Below, piece after piece: positions 1-6,604 of a stretch of DNA of 64,000 bases. Every line of letters begins with the position of its first letter. Position 1 is the stretch's first letter. Location: positions 62,001 to 126,000 of the forward strand of contig NZ_PVEP01000005.1 in the NCBI RefSeq assembly GCF_002973535.1. The letters run 5' to 3'. The DNA is from Albidovulum denitrificans (GTDB lineage: Bacteria; Pseudomonadota; Alphaproteobacteria; Rhodobacterales; Rhodobacteraceae). Under the pieces are notes generated by a model. That model did no database searches. It was not told the DNA's origin and saw only the letters and a list, made by a program, of their open reading frames with translations. The position numbers and the translations under genes were made by a program.

Positions 1-639
1 ATCGGGACGGTCGCGGGGCCGCATCCCTATCCGGCGATGGTCCGCGATTTCCAGTCGATCATCGGCAAGGAAGTGCGCTGGCAACTGGCCGAGCAGGAGG
101 GCGAGGGCCGCCTGCCGGATACGGTGATTGCCGCGATCGGCGGCGGGTCGAACGCGATGGGGCTGTTCTTCCCGTTCCTTGATGATCCGTCGGTTCGGAT
201 CATCGGCGTGGAGGCCGGCGGCAAGGGCGTGGATGAGAAGATGGAGCATTGCGCCTCTCTCACCGGCGGGCGTCCGGGTGTGCTGCATGGCAACCGGACC
301 TATCTCTTGCAGGACGATGACGGGCAGATCCTTGAAGGGTTCTCGATCTCGGCGGGGCTCGACTATCCCGGTATCGGCCCGGAACATGCCTGGCTGCATG
401 AGACGGGGCGTGCTGAGTATGTCGCGATCACAGACAAGGAGGCGCTTGGGGCGTTCCAGCTGTCCTGTGCGCTGGAAGGCATCATCCCGGCGCTGGAGCC
501 GTCCCATGCGCTGGCCCATGTGATGAAGATCGCGCCGGAATTGCCGCGCGACCATATCATCGTGATGAACATGTGCGGCCGGGGCGACAAGGATATCTTC
601 GCCGTCGCCAAGCATCTGGGCTTCGATATTCGCACCTGA
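1..639 (+). CDS. trpB: Tryptophan synthase beta chain, 3' part (5' end outside window)
   Basis: C-terminal half of the PLP-dependent beta subunit, which condenses indole with serine to make tryptophan in the cytoplasmic alpha2-beta2 complex. The reading frame is already open at base 1 with the family motif [13 protein letters not shown], so the in-frame ATG at 37 is internal and not a start. The glycine loop GGGSNAMG, which holds the PLP phosphate, and the C-terminal stretch [10 protein letters not shown] followed by CGRGDKD are both present. About 212 residues are visible out of roughly 400 expected. The stop is TGA at 637-639. An upstream partner such as trpF would lie to the left of the window. 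Identification is certain; only completeness is lacking. Confidence 0.97.
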   Translation: MGTVAGPHPYPAMVRDFQSIIGKEVRWQLAEQEGEGRLPDTVIAAIGGGSNAMGLFFPFLDDPSVRIIGVEAGGKGVDEKMEHCASLTGGRPGVLHGNRTYLLQDDDGQILEGFSISAGLDYPGIGPEHAWLHETGRAEYVAITDKEALGAFQLSCALEGIIPALEPSHALAHVMKIAPELPRDHIIVMNMCGRGDKDIFAVAKHLGFDIRT

Positions 640-668
640 CCTCCGCGCGCTGGCGGTGACCGGCCCGA

Positions 669-687
669 TTCGGTGTCTGGCACCGAA
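669..687 (+). terminator. Stem-loop downstream of trpB
   Basis: A perfect 7-bp inverted repeat (TTCGGTG, 5-nt loop, CACCGAA) lies 30 bp after the trpB stop. No T-run follows, so it may be a weak or Rho-assisted terminator, or an mRNA 3'-end stabiliser, and not a classic intrinsic terminator. Confidence 0.4.
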
Positions 688-820
688 AGTTGCCTGCGCA
701 TGGAAAAATGCGTGCGGCGCGGGTGTTGGTGCGGCCGTGAAGTGCCGATGTGTAAACAATCTTGGCGAAAGGTCGGGCTGACGGCCCCATTGGTGCCGCA
801 GCGTCGCCAGTAAGTTGCCT

Positions 821-861
821 CATAAACCCCGGTTTATGGCACTGTTCCTTCGGTTTATGGC
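821..861. promoter_or_regulatory. Palindrome plus direct repeat in the 312-bp trpB-952 gap (candidate operator)
   Basis: An 18-bp palindrome, CATAAACC-CC-GGTTTATG (821-838), is followed one helical step later by a second copy of its right arm, GGTTTATGGC (first 831-840, second 852-861, 21-bp period). Spaced half-sites of this kind suit a cooperative dimeric regulator. It lies about 90 bp before the start of the gene at 952. No regulator is identified, and no other feature apart from the 669-687 stem was seen in this gap. Confidence 0.4.
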
Positions 862-951
862 GCCCGGAAGCGTTTGGATTTCAGCTTGTTAGGCGACGGG
901 GACCACTCCCCCTGTCCAACCGACCGGACACAAGCAACCGAGGACACGACC

Positions 952-1278
952 ATGTTCCATACTGCCAAGGCTTTCGAGACGGGCGCCCCCGCCATCACCG
1001 TCACCGCGACACCGGAGCGGCTGGGTGCCATCGTGCATGAGCAGATGCAGGCCATTTCGGCCGAAGGGTTCTCTGACTTCGACGTGAGGTGGAACGGCTT
1101 CGCCCTGACGATCGAGGCGCGCAACGACGAGAAGATCCTGCGGCGCGATTTCTCTGCCGCCGGGAGCCTGTCGCTTGAGAGGATCACCGAGTCGGGAATC
1201 ACGGTGGAGCGCTTCTTCGGCGCCGACGGGATTGAGCCTTTGCGCGAAAATATCTTCGCGAATTCCGACGATCGTTGA
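952..1278 (+). CDS. Small protein of unknown function (108 aa)
   Basis: Not recognised. The protein of 108 residues begins MFHTAKAFETGAPA and is acidic and soluble-looking, with no signal peptide or membrane segment. The ATG at 952 is preceded by GAGG about 8 nt upstream; an upstream in-frame GTG extension to 874 lacks a better ribosome site. Codon use matches the neighbours, with GC-rich third positions, which supports a real gene. It stands alone between trpB and the 1376 gene, downstream of the repeated GGTTTATGGC motif. The middle (residues about 25-100) alternates short hydrophobic and charged stretches, suggesting a small alpha/beta fold. Function cannot be assigned. Confidence 0.65.
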   Translation: MFHTAKAFETGAPAITVTATPERLGAIVHEQMQAISAEGFSDFDVRWNGFALTIEARNDEKILRRDFSAAGSLSLERITESGITVERFFGADGIEPLRENIFANSDDR

Positions 1279-1375
1279 TGCCAAGGCAACCGGCACGGGC
1301 GGAATCGCGGATATTCTTGTTCGCCCGTGTGAATGTTGCGAAAGTGCGGATTGGGGGCGTGTGTGTTGAGTAGAC

Positions 1376-1810
1376 ATGAACAGACGCGTTTTCATGCTGT
1401 CCTCTGCGGGGTTCATCGCCCTCGGTCAGGACGCCACCGCAGCCCCGGCTGAAGAGCAGGTCGCCCGCGCGATCGCCGGTCAGGGTTTCCGCATTACCAG
1501 CCGCAAGCGCACCTTCCTTGGCCGGGTGAGGTTCACCGCCGTCCGGGGCAATGTCGAACGTGAGGTTGTCGTCGATCCGTCCTCGGGTGAGGTCCTGCGC
1601 GACTATTCCCGCGCCGAGCGTCGCGCCGTCGGCAAGGATACCAGCCGCGGAAGTTCTTCCGGCGGCGGCGAGCCGGGTGGCGAGAGCGGCGGCGAAAGTG
1701 GGGGGGAGAGCGGCGGCGAATCCGGTGGTGAACCGGGCGGCGAGAGCGGCGGTGAGCGTGGTGGGGAACCCGGCGGTGGCGAACCGTCCCGGTCGGAACC
1801 GCCCAGATGA
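1376..1810 (+). CDS. Exported PepSY-like protein with Gly/Glu/Ser repeat tail
   Basis: A 144-residue protein in three parts: an N-terminal signal-like segment (residues 1-22, MNRRVF then a hydrophobic run ending near TAAPA), a PepSY-like region (about 25-85, with a VVVDPSSGEVLRDY strand-turn typical of that fold), and a low-complexity tail (about 95-140) of repeated GGES/GGEP units. The tail is encoded by an approximately 12-bp GC-rich tandem repeat, prone to slippage. PepSY domains are usually secreted and inhibitory or regulatory, but the assignment here is from pattern only. Its stop codon overlaps the start of the next gene (ATGATG/TGA at 1807-1810), so it is translationally coupled to a membrane-anchored regulator. 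The two may form a surface-sensing pair (inference). The start ATG has only a weak upstream ribosome site. Confidence 0.7.
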   Translation: MNRRVFMLSSAGFIALGQDATAAPAEEQVARAIAGQGFRITSRKRTFLGRVRFTAVRGNVEREVVVDPSSGEVLRDYSRAERRAVGKDTSRGSSSGGGEPGGESGGESGGESGGESGGEPGGESGGERGGEPGGGEPSRSEPPR

Positions 1811-2361
1811 TGCGCGATCTCGTCCTCATCTCGCTCTTGCTGCTGATCCAGCTTGTCTGCGCCTTCTTCTTCGTCGGCCAGACTTTGATGACCTATCTCG
1901 ACATCCAGCACAGCCCGATCAGTTGGGAACTGCATGAGGTTCTTGAGGTCGGCGCCGCGCTTGGCCTTGTCTTCGGCGCGGTTCTGGGCGGCATCGTGCT
2001 GCGCCGGAGCATGCGGCGCCAGAAGCGCGCGGAGGAGCAGCTTCGCCAGGTTTCGGGCGCGTTCATGGAGTTGATGCAGGCGCGGTTCGCGGATTGGGGG
2101 CTGACCTCGGCCGAACGGGACGTTGCGCTTTTCGCGATCAAGGGCCTTAGCACGCAAGAGATCGCCAGCTTGCGCGGCACGGCGGGCGGGACGGTGAAGG
2201 CGCAGACCAATGCCATCTATCGCAAGGCGGGCGTGACCGGGCGGTCGCAATTGCTCAGCCTCTTCATCGAGGACCTGATGGATGAGGAGATGCTGCCCGG
2301 TCTTGCCGGAGCCGCCACCGATGACCGCGATGTCGATGCGGTGATGCAGGCGGCGGGCTAA
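1807..2361 (+). CDS. Membrane-anchored LuxR-type HTH transcriptional regulator
   Basis: A 184-residue protein with two predicted membrane helices (about 4-27 and 46-66), a basic/coiled linker (RRSMRRQKRAEEQLRQ), and a C-terminal LuxR-type helix-turn-helix (about 98-155, LTSAERDVALFAIKGLSTQEIA then TVKAQTNAIYRKAG). It lacks any sensor, receiver or autoinducer domain, so the membrane part or the coupled upstream protein probably provides the input. The gene overlaps the upstream PepSY-like gene by 4 bp. A second ATG directly follows the first (1810), so either may be used. Its TAA stop (2359-2361) lies within the first bases of the 95-bp repeat element. Target genes are unknown. Confidence 0.85.
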   Translation: MMRDLVLISLLLLIQLVCAFFFVGQTLMTYLDIQHSPISWELHEVLEVGAALGLVFGAVLGGIVLRRSMRRQKRAEEQLRQVSGAFMELMQARFADWGLTSAERDVALFAIKGLSTQEIASLRGTAGGTVKAQTNAIYRKAGVTGRSQLLSLFIEDLMDEEMLPGLAGAATDDRDVDAVMQAAG

Positions 2362-2452
2362 AGCATTTCGAGTTTGCACTGACTCAGAATTTGAACTTAT
2401 TTCGTTCGAATTCTGATGCTTACCTTCTCAACGAAAACCCGAAACGCTTTAA
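2358..2452. repeat. 95-bp palindromic element, copy 1
   Basis: First of three near-identical 95-bp elements (others at 2852 and 3646). Its ends form an inverted repeat (CTAAAGCATTTCG at the left, CGAAACGCTTTAA at the right), and its centre forms a second inverted repeat (TCAGAATTTGAAC, 7-nt spacer, GTTCGAATTCTGA). It is clearly more AT-rich than its surroundings. It sits between convergent genes: the left end supplies the TAA stop of the membrane regulator (2359-2361), and the right end supplies the TAA stop of the DUF2237 gene (2451-2449). It could act as a bidirectional transcript end. This copy has the most substitutions in the inner arms. Confidence 0.9.
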
Positions 2453-2826
2453 TCCGCCGCCGCGTGACGTTTCAGGATGTCGAGGGGGACGATCCGGCCC
2501 GCGCGTTCATGCGTGGCGGGCAGATGCACTTTCGGGGCGCAGCCTTCGTCGTGGGCCTGCAGGAAACGGGTGGCGCAAAGACACCAGCGGTCGCCGGGCT
2601 TGAGGCCGGGGAAGTGGACCTCGGGCCGGGGCGTGGACAGGTCGTTGCCCACATATTTCGAGAAGGCGAGGAATTCGGCCGTCATCACCGCGCAGACGGT
2701 GTGCCTGCCCGCATCCTCGGCGCAGGTGTTGCAGTGGCCGTCGCGGAAAAAGCCGGTCAGGGGATCGGCGGAGCAGGGTTCAAGCGCGCCGCCAAGGACG
2801 TTGCGGGGTGGATAGGGTGTGACCAT
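2449..2826 (-). CDS. DUF2237 family protein
   Basis: A 125-residue protein matching the DUF2237 family, small cysteine-containing bacterial proteins of unknown function. The family pattern is clear: NVLGGALEPCSADPLTGFFR near the N terminus, then CNTCAEDAGRHTVCAV, NDLSTPRPE and FPGLKPGDRWCLCATR. Seven cysteines, several in conserved positions, hint at metal or redox chemistry, but none is proven. A strong ribosome site (AGGAGGTG) lies 5 nt upstream of the ATG at 2826. The stop codon lies in the end of repeat copy 1, and repeat copy 2 begins 26 bp upstream of the start, so the gene is bracketed by the element. Upstream on the same strand is pth. Confidence 0.88.
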   Translation of the reverse strand: MVTPYPPRNVLGGALEPCSADPLTGFFRDGHCNTCAEDAGRHTVCAVMTAEFLAFSKYVGNDLSTPRPEVHFPGLKPGDRWCLCATRFLQAHDEGCAPKVHLPATHERAGRIVPLDILKRHAAAD

Positions 2827-2851
2827 CGTTGCACCTCCTTCGAAGGCCGCG

Positions 2852-2946
2852 CTATAGCATTTCGGGTTTACACTGAATCAGAATTCGAACTTATTTCGTT
2901 CGAATTCTGATACTTACTTTCTCAACGTAAACCCGAAACGCTTTAG
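2852..2946. repeat. 95-bp palindromic element, copy 2
   Basis: Best-preserved copy. The outer arms CTATAGCATTTCGGGTTTAC and GTAAACCCGAAACGCTTTAG pair almost fully, and the inner arms ATCAGAATTCGAAC (2877-2890) and GTTCGAATTCTGAT (2898-2911) are a perfect 14-bp inverted repeat around TTATTTC. The right end provides the TAA stop codon of pth (2945-2943). It lies between pth and the downstream DUF2237 gene, both on the minus strand. Confidence 0.92.
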
Positions 2947-3617
2947 CGGAAGCGGTCGATCAGTTTCTGAAGCGGGTTGCGCTCGTCTTCCGGCTCAATG
3001 GTCGCGGCAGGCGCGGGTTTTCCGGCAGGCTTCGGGGCGGAGGGACGCGGTGGCGCTGTGCGCAGGCTGACGGCATTCATGAAGCGTGTCGCATCGCCCT
3101 GCGCAAGGGCGGGCGCGCCATCGGAGATCCCGCGCAGCAGATCCTCGATCCAGTCGCCATCCGCCTTGGCGAAGTCCGACAGCACATAGGCGGCGACGCG
3201 GGCCTTGTCGCCGGGATGGCCGATGCCGATGCGGACGCGGTGATAGGCCTCGCCGATATGCTGGTGGATCGAACGCAGGCCGTTATGCCCCGCGTGACCG
3301 CCGCCGGTCTTGACCCGCAACTTGCCGGGCGCAAGGTCAAGTTCGTCGTGGAAGACGGTGACGTCATCAGGCGTCAGCTTGTAAAAGCGCATCGCCTCAC
3401 CCACCGACTGACCGGAGAGGTTCATGAACGTGTGCGGCTTCAGCAGGACGATTTTCCCGGACCCGAGCCTGCCTTCGCTGACCTCGCCCTGAAAGCGCGC
3501 ACGCCAGGGCGCAAAGCCGTGATCCGTGGCGATGCGGTCCACGGCCATGAAGCCGATATTGTGGCGGTTCGCCTCATACTTGCGACCCGGATTGCCCAGC
3601 CCGACGAAAAGTTTCAT
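2943..3617 (-). CDS. pth: Peptidyl-tRNA hydrolase
   Basis: Cytoplasmic enzyme that cleaves peptidyl-tRNA released from stalled ribosomes and recycles the tRNA. The 224-residue protein has the bacterial Pth signature: GLGNPGRKY near the N terminus, RHNIGF with catalytic His19, [10 protein letters not shown] (60-69), and FHDELDL with catalytic Asp91. The core ends near residue 190, and a Pro/Ala-rich linker plus the tail [11 protein letters not shown] extend it beyond the usual ~190-200 residues, as is common in this bacterial group. Repeat copy 3 is just upstream of the start and copy 2 supplies the stop codon. It does not sit beside rplY or ychF here, its frequent partners elsewhere. Confidence 0.96.
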   Translation of the reverse strand: MKLFVGLGNPGRKYEANRHNIGFMAVDRIATDHGFAPWRARFQGEVSEGRLGSGKIVLLKPHTFMNLSGQSVGEAMRFYKLTPDDVTVFHDELDLAPGKLRVKTGGGHAGHNGLRSIHQHIGEAYHRVRIGIGHPGDKARVAAYVLSDFAKADGDWIEDLLRGISDGAPALAQGDATRFMNAVSLRTAPPRPSAPKPAGKPAPAATIEPEDERNPLQKLIDRFR

Positions 3618-3645
3618 TCGGCCCCTCTTCGGTGATGGGCCGAAG

Positions 3646-3740
3646 CTATAGCATTTCGGCTTTACGCTGAATCAGAATTCGAACGTATCTCGTTCGAATT
3701 CTGATACTTGCTTTCTCAACGAAAACCCGAAACGCGTTAA
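3646..3740. repeat. 95-bp palindromic element, copy 3
   Basis: Third copy, in the same orientation and of the same length as the other two. The inner arms ATCAGAATTCGAAC and GTTCGAATTCTGAT are perfect; the loop is GTATCTC. The left terminus is CTATAGCATTTCGGC and the right is CGAAACGCGTTAA. It lies between the DUF302 gene, which ends 32 bp away at 3772, and the pth start. Here no coding sequence uses its end as a stop codon. Confidence 0.92.
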
Positions 3741-3771
3741 GCCGCGCGGGGCCGGGCCGCGACCGCGACGG

Positions 3772-4218
3772 TCATTCCAGCGCGGTCTTCGCGATCTTGT
3801 CGAGAAGCGCCTGAACCTCTTGCATGGGGCCTTGGGGCATGTTGCGGTAGCCGACCGTCACCGCGCCGTCGCGGTCCATCACGAAGACGCTGTAGGGGCA
3901 GAAGCGCAGGTTCATCGGGTCGGCCTCCATCACCTTGCGCGACAGGTTGGCGGAGCAGAAAAGATAGACGTCCGCGCCGTCAAAGATCTTCACGTCGCTG
4001 CCGACATCGGCGCCGGTACGGGCCAGCATCTCGCCCACATGGCTGACATGATCGACGACCAGCCCTTCGGAGATGATGGCGTTTTCCACGGCAAAGGTGG
4101 CGTCCTCGAAGCTGCCTTCGAACGGATAGGTCGTGACGTCGTTTTCTTCGGCAGTCGCGCTGACCGGCGCCGCCACCATCAGGGCGGCGACCAGCGCGGG
4201 AAGGATAGCTGTCTTCAT
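3772..4218 (-). CDS. Periplasmic DUF302 protein, last gene of the sox cluster
   Basis: A 148-residue protein with a clean signal peptide (MKTAILPALVAALMVAAPVSATA, cleavage near residue 23) and a DUF302 fold (about 30-145). DUF302 proteins are small periplasmic proteins with no established reaction. Two cysteines, in LFCSANLS and LRFCPYSVF, fit the conserved positions. It begins 26 bp after soxD on the same strand and probably belongs to the sox transcript, which suggests an accessory role in periplasmic sulfur oxidation (inference from position). The family is sometimes seen next to sox genes, but it is not one of the core Sox proteins. A good ribosome site (GAGAGGAAG) precedes the start. Confidence 0.85.
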   Translation of the reverse strand: MKTAILPALVAALMVAAPVSATAEENDVTTYPFEGSFEDATFAVENAIISEGLVVDHVSHVGEMLARTGADVGSDVKIFDGADVYLFCSANLSRKVMEADPMNLRFCPYSVFVMDRDGAVTVGYRNMPQGPMQEVQALLDKIAKTALE

Positions 4219-4244
4219 CTTCCTCTCCTTGGCGGTGCCGGGGG

Positions 4245-5318
4245 TCAGCCCCCGGCGGATTCGAGATAGGCGATGACCGCGTCGATATCGTCCTTCGACT
4301 TCAGGCCAGCGAAGCTCATCTTGTTGCGTTTGACGAAGCCCTTGGGGTCTGAGAGGTAAGCGTGAAGGTTCTCATCGCTCCAGACAAGCCCGGCTGCGCC
4401 GGCATCGGCCATGGCCTTGGAGTATTTGAAGCCCTCCACGGTACCCGCCGCGCGGCCAAGGATGCCGTTCAGCATCGGCCCCGTCGCGTTCTTCGCGCCC
4501 TCGCCGACCTTATGACAGGCGGCGCATTTCTTGAAGACCTTGGCGCCCGCCTCGACCAGAGCCGGGTCGGGGCCGGCCGCTGCGGTGGTCGTCTCTGCCG
4601 TCGTTTCCGGCGCCGCAGGCTCTGCCACTGCCGCCTCCACGACCGGATCCGGGTTGGGCAGGGTGCCTGCCGGGCGGCCGTCGGGATCGGTCGGGGTGAC
4701 GTTCAGGGTGACCGCGCGCTTGGTGACCTTCACCTCGGCGGCGCAGTCGGTCATGCAGGCTTCGCCCGAGAAGGTCGCATATTCGCTTTCAGCCCGGTCG
4801 TCGGGATAAAAGCCGTCCGCGTTCGGCATCGTGATGCTGGTGAAGTTCTCCTTCGACAGCACGAAGTCATCCTCAACGATCCCGTTGGAATAGAGCAGGA
4901 AGGCGGTGATTGCGTAGGCCTCATCCGGGGTCACGGTTTGGGCCGCGCCAAAGGGCATGGAGCGGTGGATATAATCCCACACGGTCGACAGGTGCGGCCA
5001 GTAGGAGCCGATGGTCTTGACCGGGCGGCGATCCTTCAGCGAGCCTTCGCCCCCGGCGAGAACGGGCCAGTTGTCGATGCCCTCGGCGAAGTCGCCGTGG
5101 CAGGTGGCGCATTTCTCGGCAAAGACCTCGTCACCCGTTGCAACATCGCCTGACCCTTCGGGAAGGCCGGTGCCGTCCGGCAGGACCGCGACGTCCCAGG
5201 CGGCGATTTCCGCAGGCAGCGCGGGGCGGCCGAGGCCGAGTTTTTCGGCGAAGGCAGGCGCGGCCAGGACGGAGAGGCCAAGCGCCGTGCCGAGGAGGAA
5301 TTTAAGCGACTTCGACAT
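4245..5318 (-). CDS. soxD: SoxD, diheme c-type cytochrome subunit of sulfane dehydrogenase
   Basis: Periplasmic electron acceptor of the SoxCD sulfane dehydrogenase, which oxidises the outer sulfur of SoxY-bound thiocysteine with loss of six electrons. The start at 5318 is chosen because a signal peptide (MSKSLKFLLG to APAFA, residues 1-24) follows directly and a GGAGAGG ribosome site precedes it. Two c-type heme sites are visible: CATCH at 70-74 and CAACH at 265-269, joined by an Ala/Pro/Thr-rich linker (about 225-250) between the two cytochrome domains, as expected for the long SoxD type. The start overlaps the soxC stop by 17 bp, indicating coupling. Length is 357 residues. Confidence 0.95.
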   Translation of the reverse strand: MSKSLKFLLGTALGLSVLAAPAFAEKLGLGRPALPAEIAAWDVAVLPDGTGLPEGSGDVATGDEVFAEKCATCHGDFAEGIDNWPVLAGGEGSLKDRRPVKTIGSYWPHLSTVWDYIHRSMPFGAAQTVTPDEAYAITAFLLYSNGIVEDDFVLSKENFTSITMPNADGFYPDDRAESEYATFSGEACMTDCAAEVKVTKRAVTLNVTPTDPDGRPAGTLPNPDPVVEAAVAEPAAPETTAETTTAAAGPDPALVEAGAKVFKKCAACHKVGEGAKNATGPMLNGILGRAAGTVEGFKYSKAMADAGAAGLVWSDENLHAYLSDPKGFVKRNKMSFAGLKSKDDIDAVIAYLESAGG

Positions 5319-6573
5319 TCTCGACCTCTCCGTTTTCATGCACCCACCAGGTCTGGATACCGTTGTTGTGGTAGACGCTGTTCGTCCCCCGGATCGCGCG
5401 GAGCGCGTCCTTCGTGGGCTGGACATAGCCCGTCTCATCCACCGCGCGGGATTGCAGCAGCAGTTCCGAACCGTCCCAGTCGATGTTCAGGCGGAACCGG
5501 GTCAGCGCCTTGGACTGCGCCTCGCCCGTCAGTTCCGCTTCCTGCCAGTTCTTGCCGCCGTCAAGCGAGACGTCCACGCGCGTGACCTTGCCGTGGCCGG
5601 ACCAGGCCAGGCCGGTGATGACCAGCGGCCCCTTCCCGTGATAGATCGGTGCCTGTGGCGAGGGCGAGGTGATGACGGATTTCGCGTCCATCACCCAGGT
5701 CCATTTCCGCGCCCGCCCGTCGGGCATCAGGTCGGTGTATTTCGACGTTTCCTCGCGGCTTTCGACGGCCTGATCGTAAACCCCGATCCGGCGCAGCCAC
5801 TTTACCCACATATTGCCTTCGAACCCCGGCACGACGAGGCGGACGGGGTAACCGTGTTCTTTCCGAAGCGCCTCGCCATTGGCGTAGAAGGCGACAAGGA
5901 CGTCGTCCATCGCCTTTTCAAGCGGCATGGACCGGCCGTTCGAGGACGCATCGGCGCCCTCGGCATAGACCCATTTGCCTTCGGGCTTCACGCCCGCCTC
6001 TTCCAGCAGCAGCCGCAAGGGTACGCCGACATATTCCATGTTGTGGATCATGCCTTGGGTGAACTGGCAGCCCTCAAGCTGCGCGCCGCCCCATTCCATG
6101 CCGCCGTTCGCCGCGCATTCGCAGAAAGCGGTGCGGGTTTCGCGGGGAAAGCGGGTGAGGTCTTCGTAGGTGAAGACCAGCGGCGTTTCGACAAGCCCGT
6201 CGATCATCAGGCGGTAGTCGGGTTTCGACAGCTCGATCGCGCCGGAATGGTGGCGTTCAAAGGCGCAGCCCTGCGGGGTTATCGTGCCTTCAAGCGCGTG
6301 GATCGGCGTGAAGTTGATCGAGGAGACGGGGCTTTCGGTCAGCCATTCGACATTGCGGCGCACGACCTGCGATTCAAAGCGGATCGGCATGCCGTAGGGT
6401 GTCGCATCGACCGGATCGCCGAAGGAGGACGCCCAGTCCTGCACCTCGGTGATCAGCGGGTCGGGTGTGCCTTCGGCCCGCGCCGCACCGGCCACGGCAA
6501 GGCCCGCGCCTGCGGCCAGCCCGCCGCGCAGGACGGCGCGTCGGCTGGTCCCCTTGTTCTCGGTTCCGCTCAT
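5302..6573 (-). CDS. soxC: SoxC, molybdenum-containing sulfane dehydrogenase subunit
   Basis: Catalytic subunit of periplasmic SoxCD, a member of the sulfite-oxidase family carrying a molybdenum cofactor. A twin-arginine signal (SRRAVLRGGLAAGAG, residues 10-24) exports the folded, cofactor-loaded protein. The molybdenum-ligand cysteine is expected in FCECAANGGMEW (about 150-161); the Mo-co dimerisation domain fills the C-terminal third, with VSLDGGKNW recognisable. The start at MSGTEN (6573) is preferred over an ATG 30 bp upstream because AGGAGGG lies 5 nt before it, whereas the upstream ATG is 1 nt after the soxB stop without its own site. Presence of SoxCD means thiosulfate can be oxidised fully to sulfate without sulfur-globule storage. 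Confidence 0.96.
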   Translation of the reverse strand: MSGTENKGTSRRAVLRGGLAAGAGLAVAGAARAEGTPDPLITEVQDWASSFGDPVDATPYGMPIRFESQVVRRNVEWLTESPVSSINFTPIHALEGTITPQGCAFERHHSGAIELSKPDYRLMIDGLVETPLVFTYEDLTRFPRETRTAFCECAANGGMEWGGAQLEGCQFTQGMIHNMEYVGVPLRLLLEEAGVKPEGKWVYAEGADASSNGRSMPLEKAMDDVLVAFYANGEALRKEHGYPVRLVVPGFEGNMWVKWLRRIGVYDQAVESREETSKYTDLMPDGRARKWTWVMDAKSVITSPSPQAPIYHGKGPLVITGLAWSGHGKVTRVDVSLDGGKNWQEAELTGEAQSKALTRFRLNIDWDGSELLLQSRAVDETGYVQPTKDALRAIRGTNSVYHNNGIQTWWVHENGEVENVEVA

Positions 6574-6604
6574 CGAACCCTCCTTCTTCGTGCTGTCGTT
6601 CATC

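Noticed and set aside
1603-2379. Minus-strand Pro-rich ORF with PPGSPP repeats
   Set aside because: It is the complement of the Gly/Glu/Ser tail and of the membrane regulator; the plus-strand genes have a signal peptide, HTH and coupled start.
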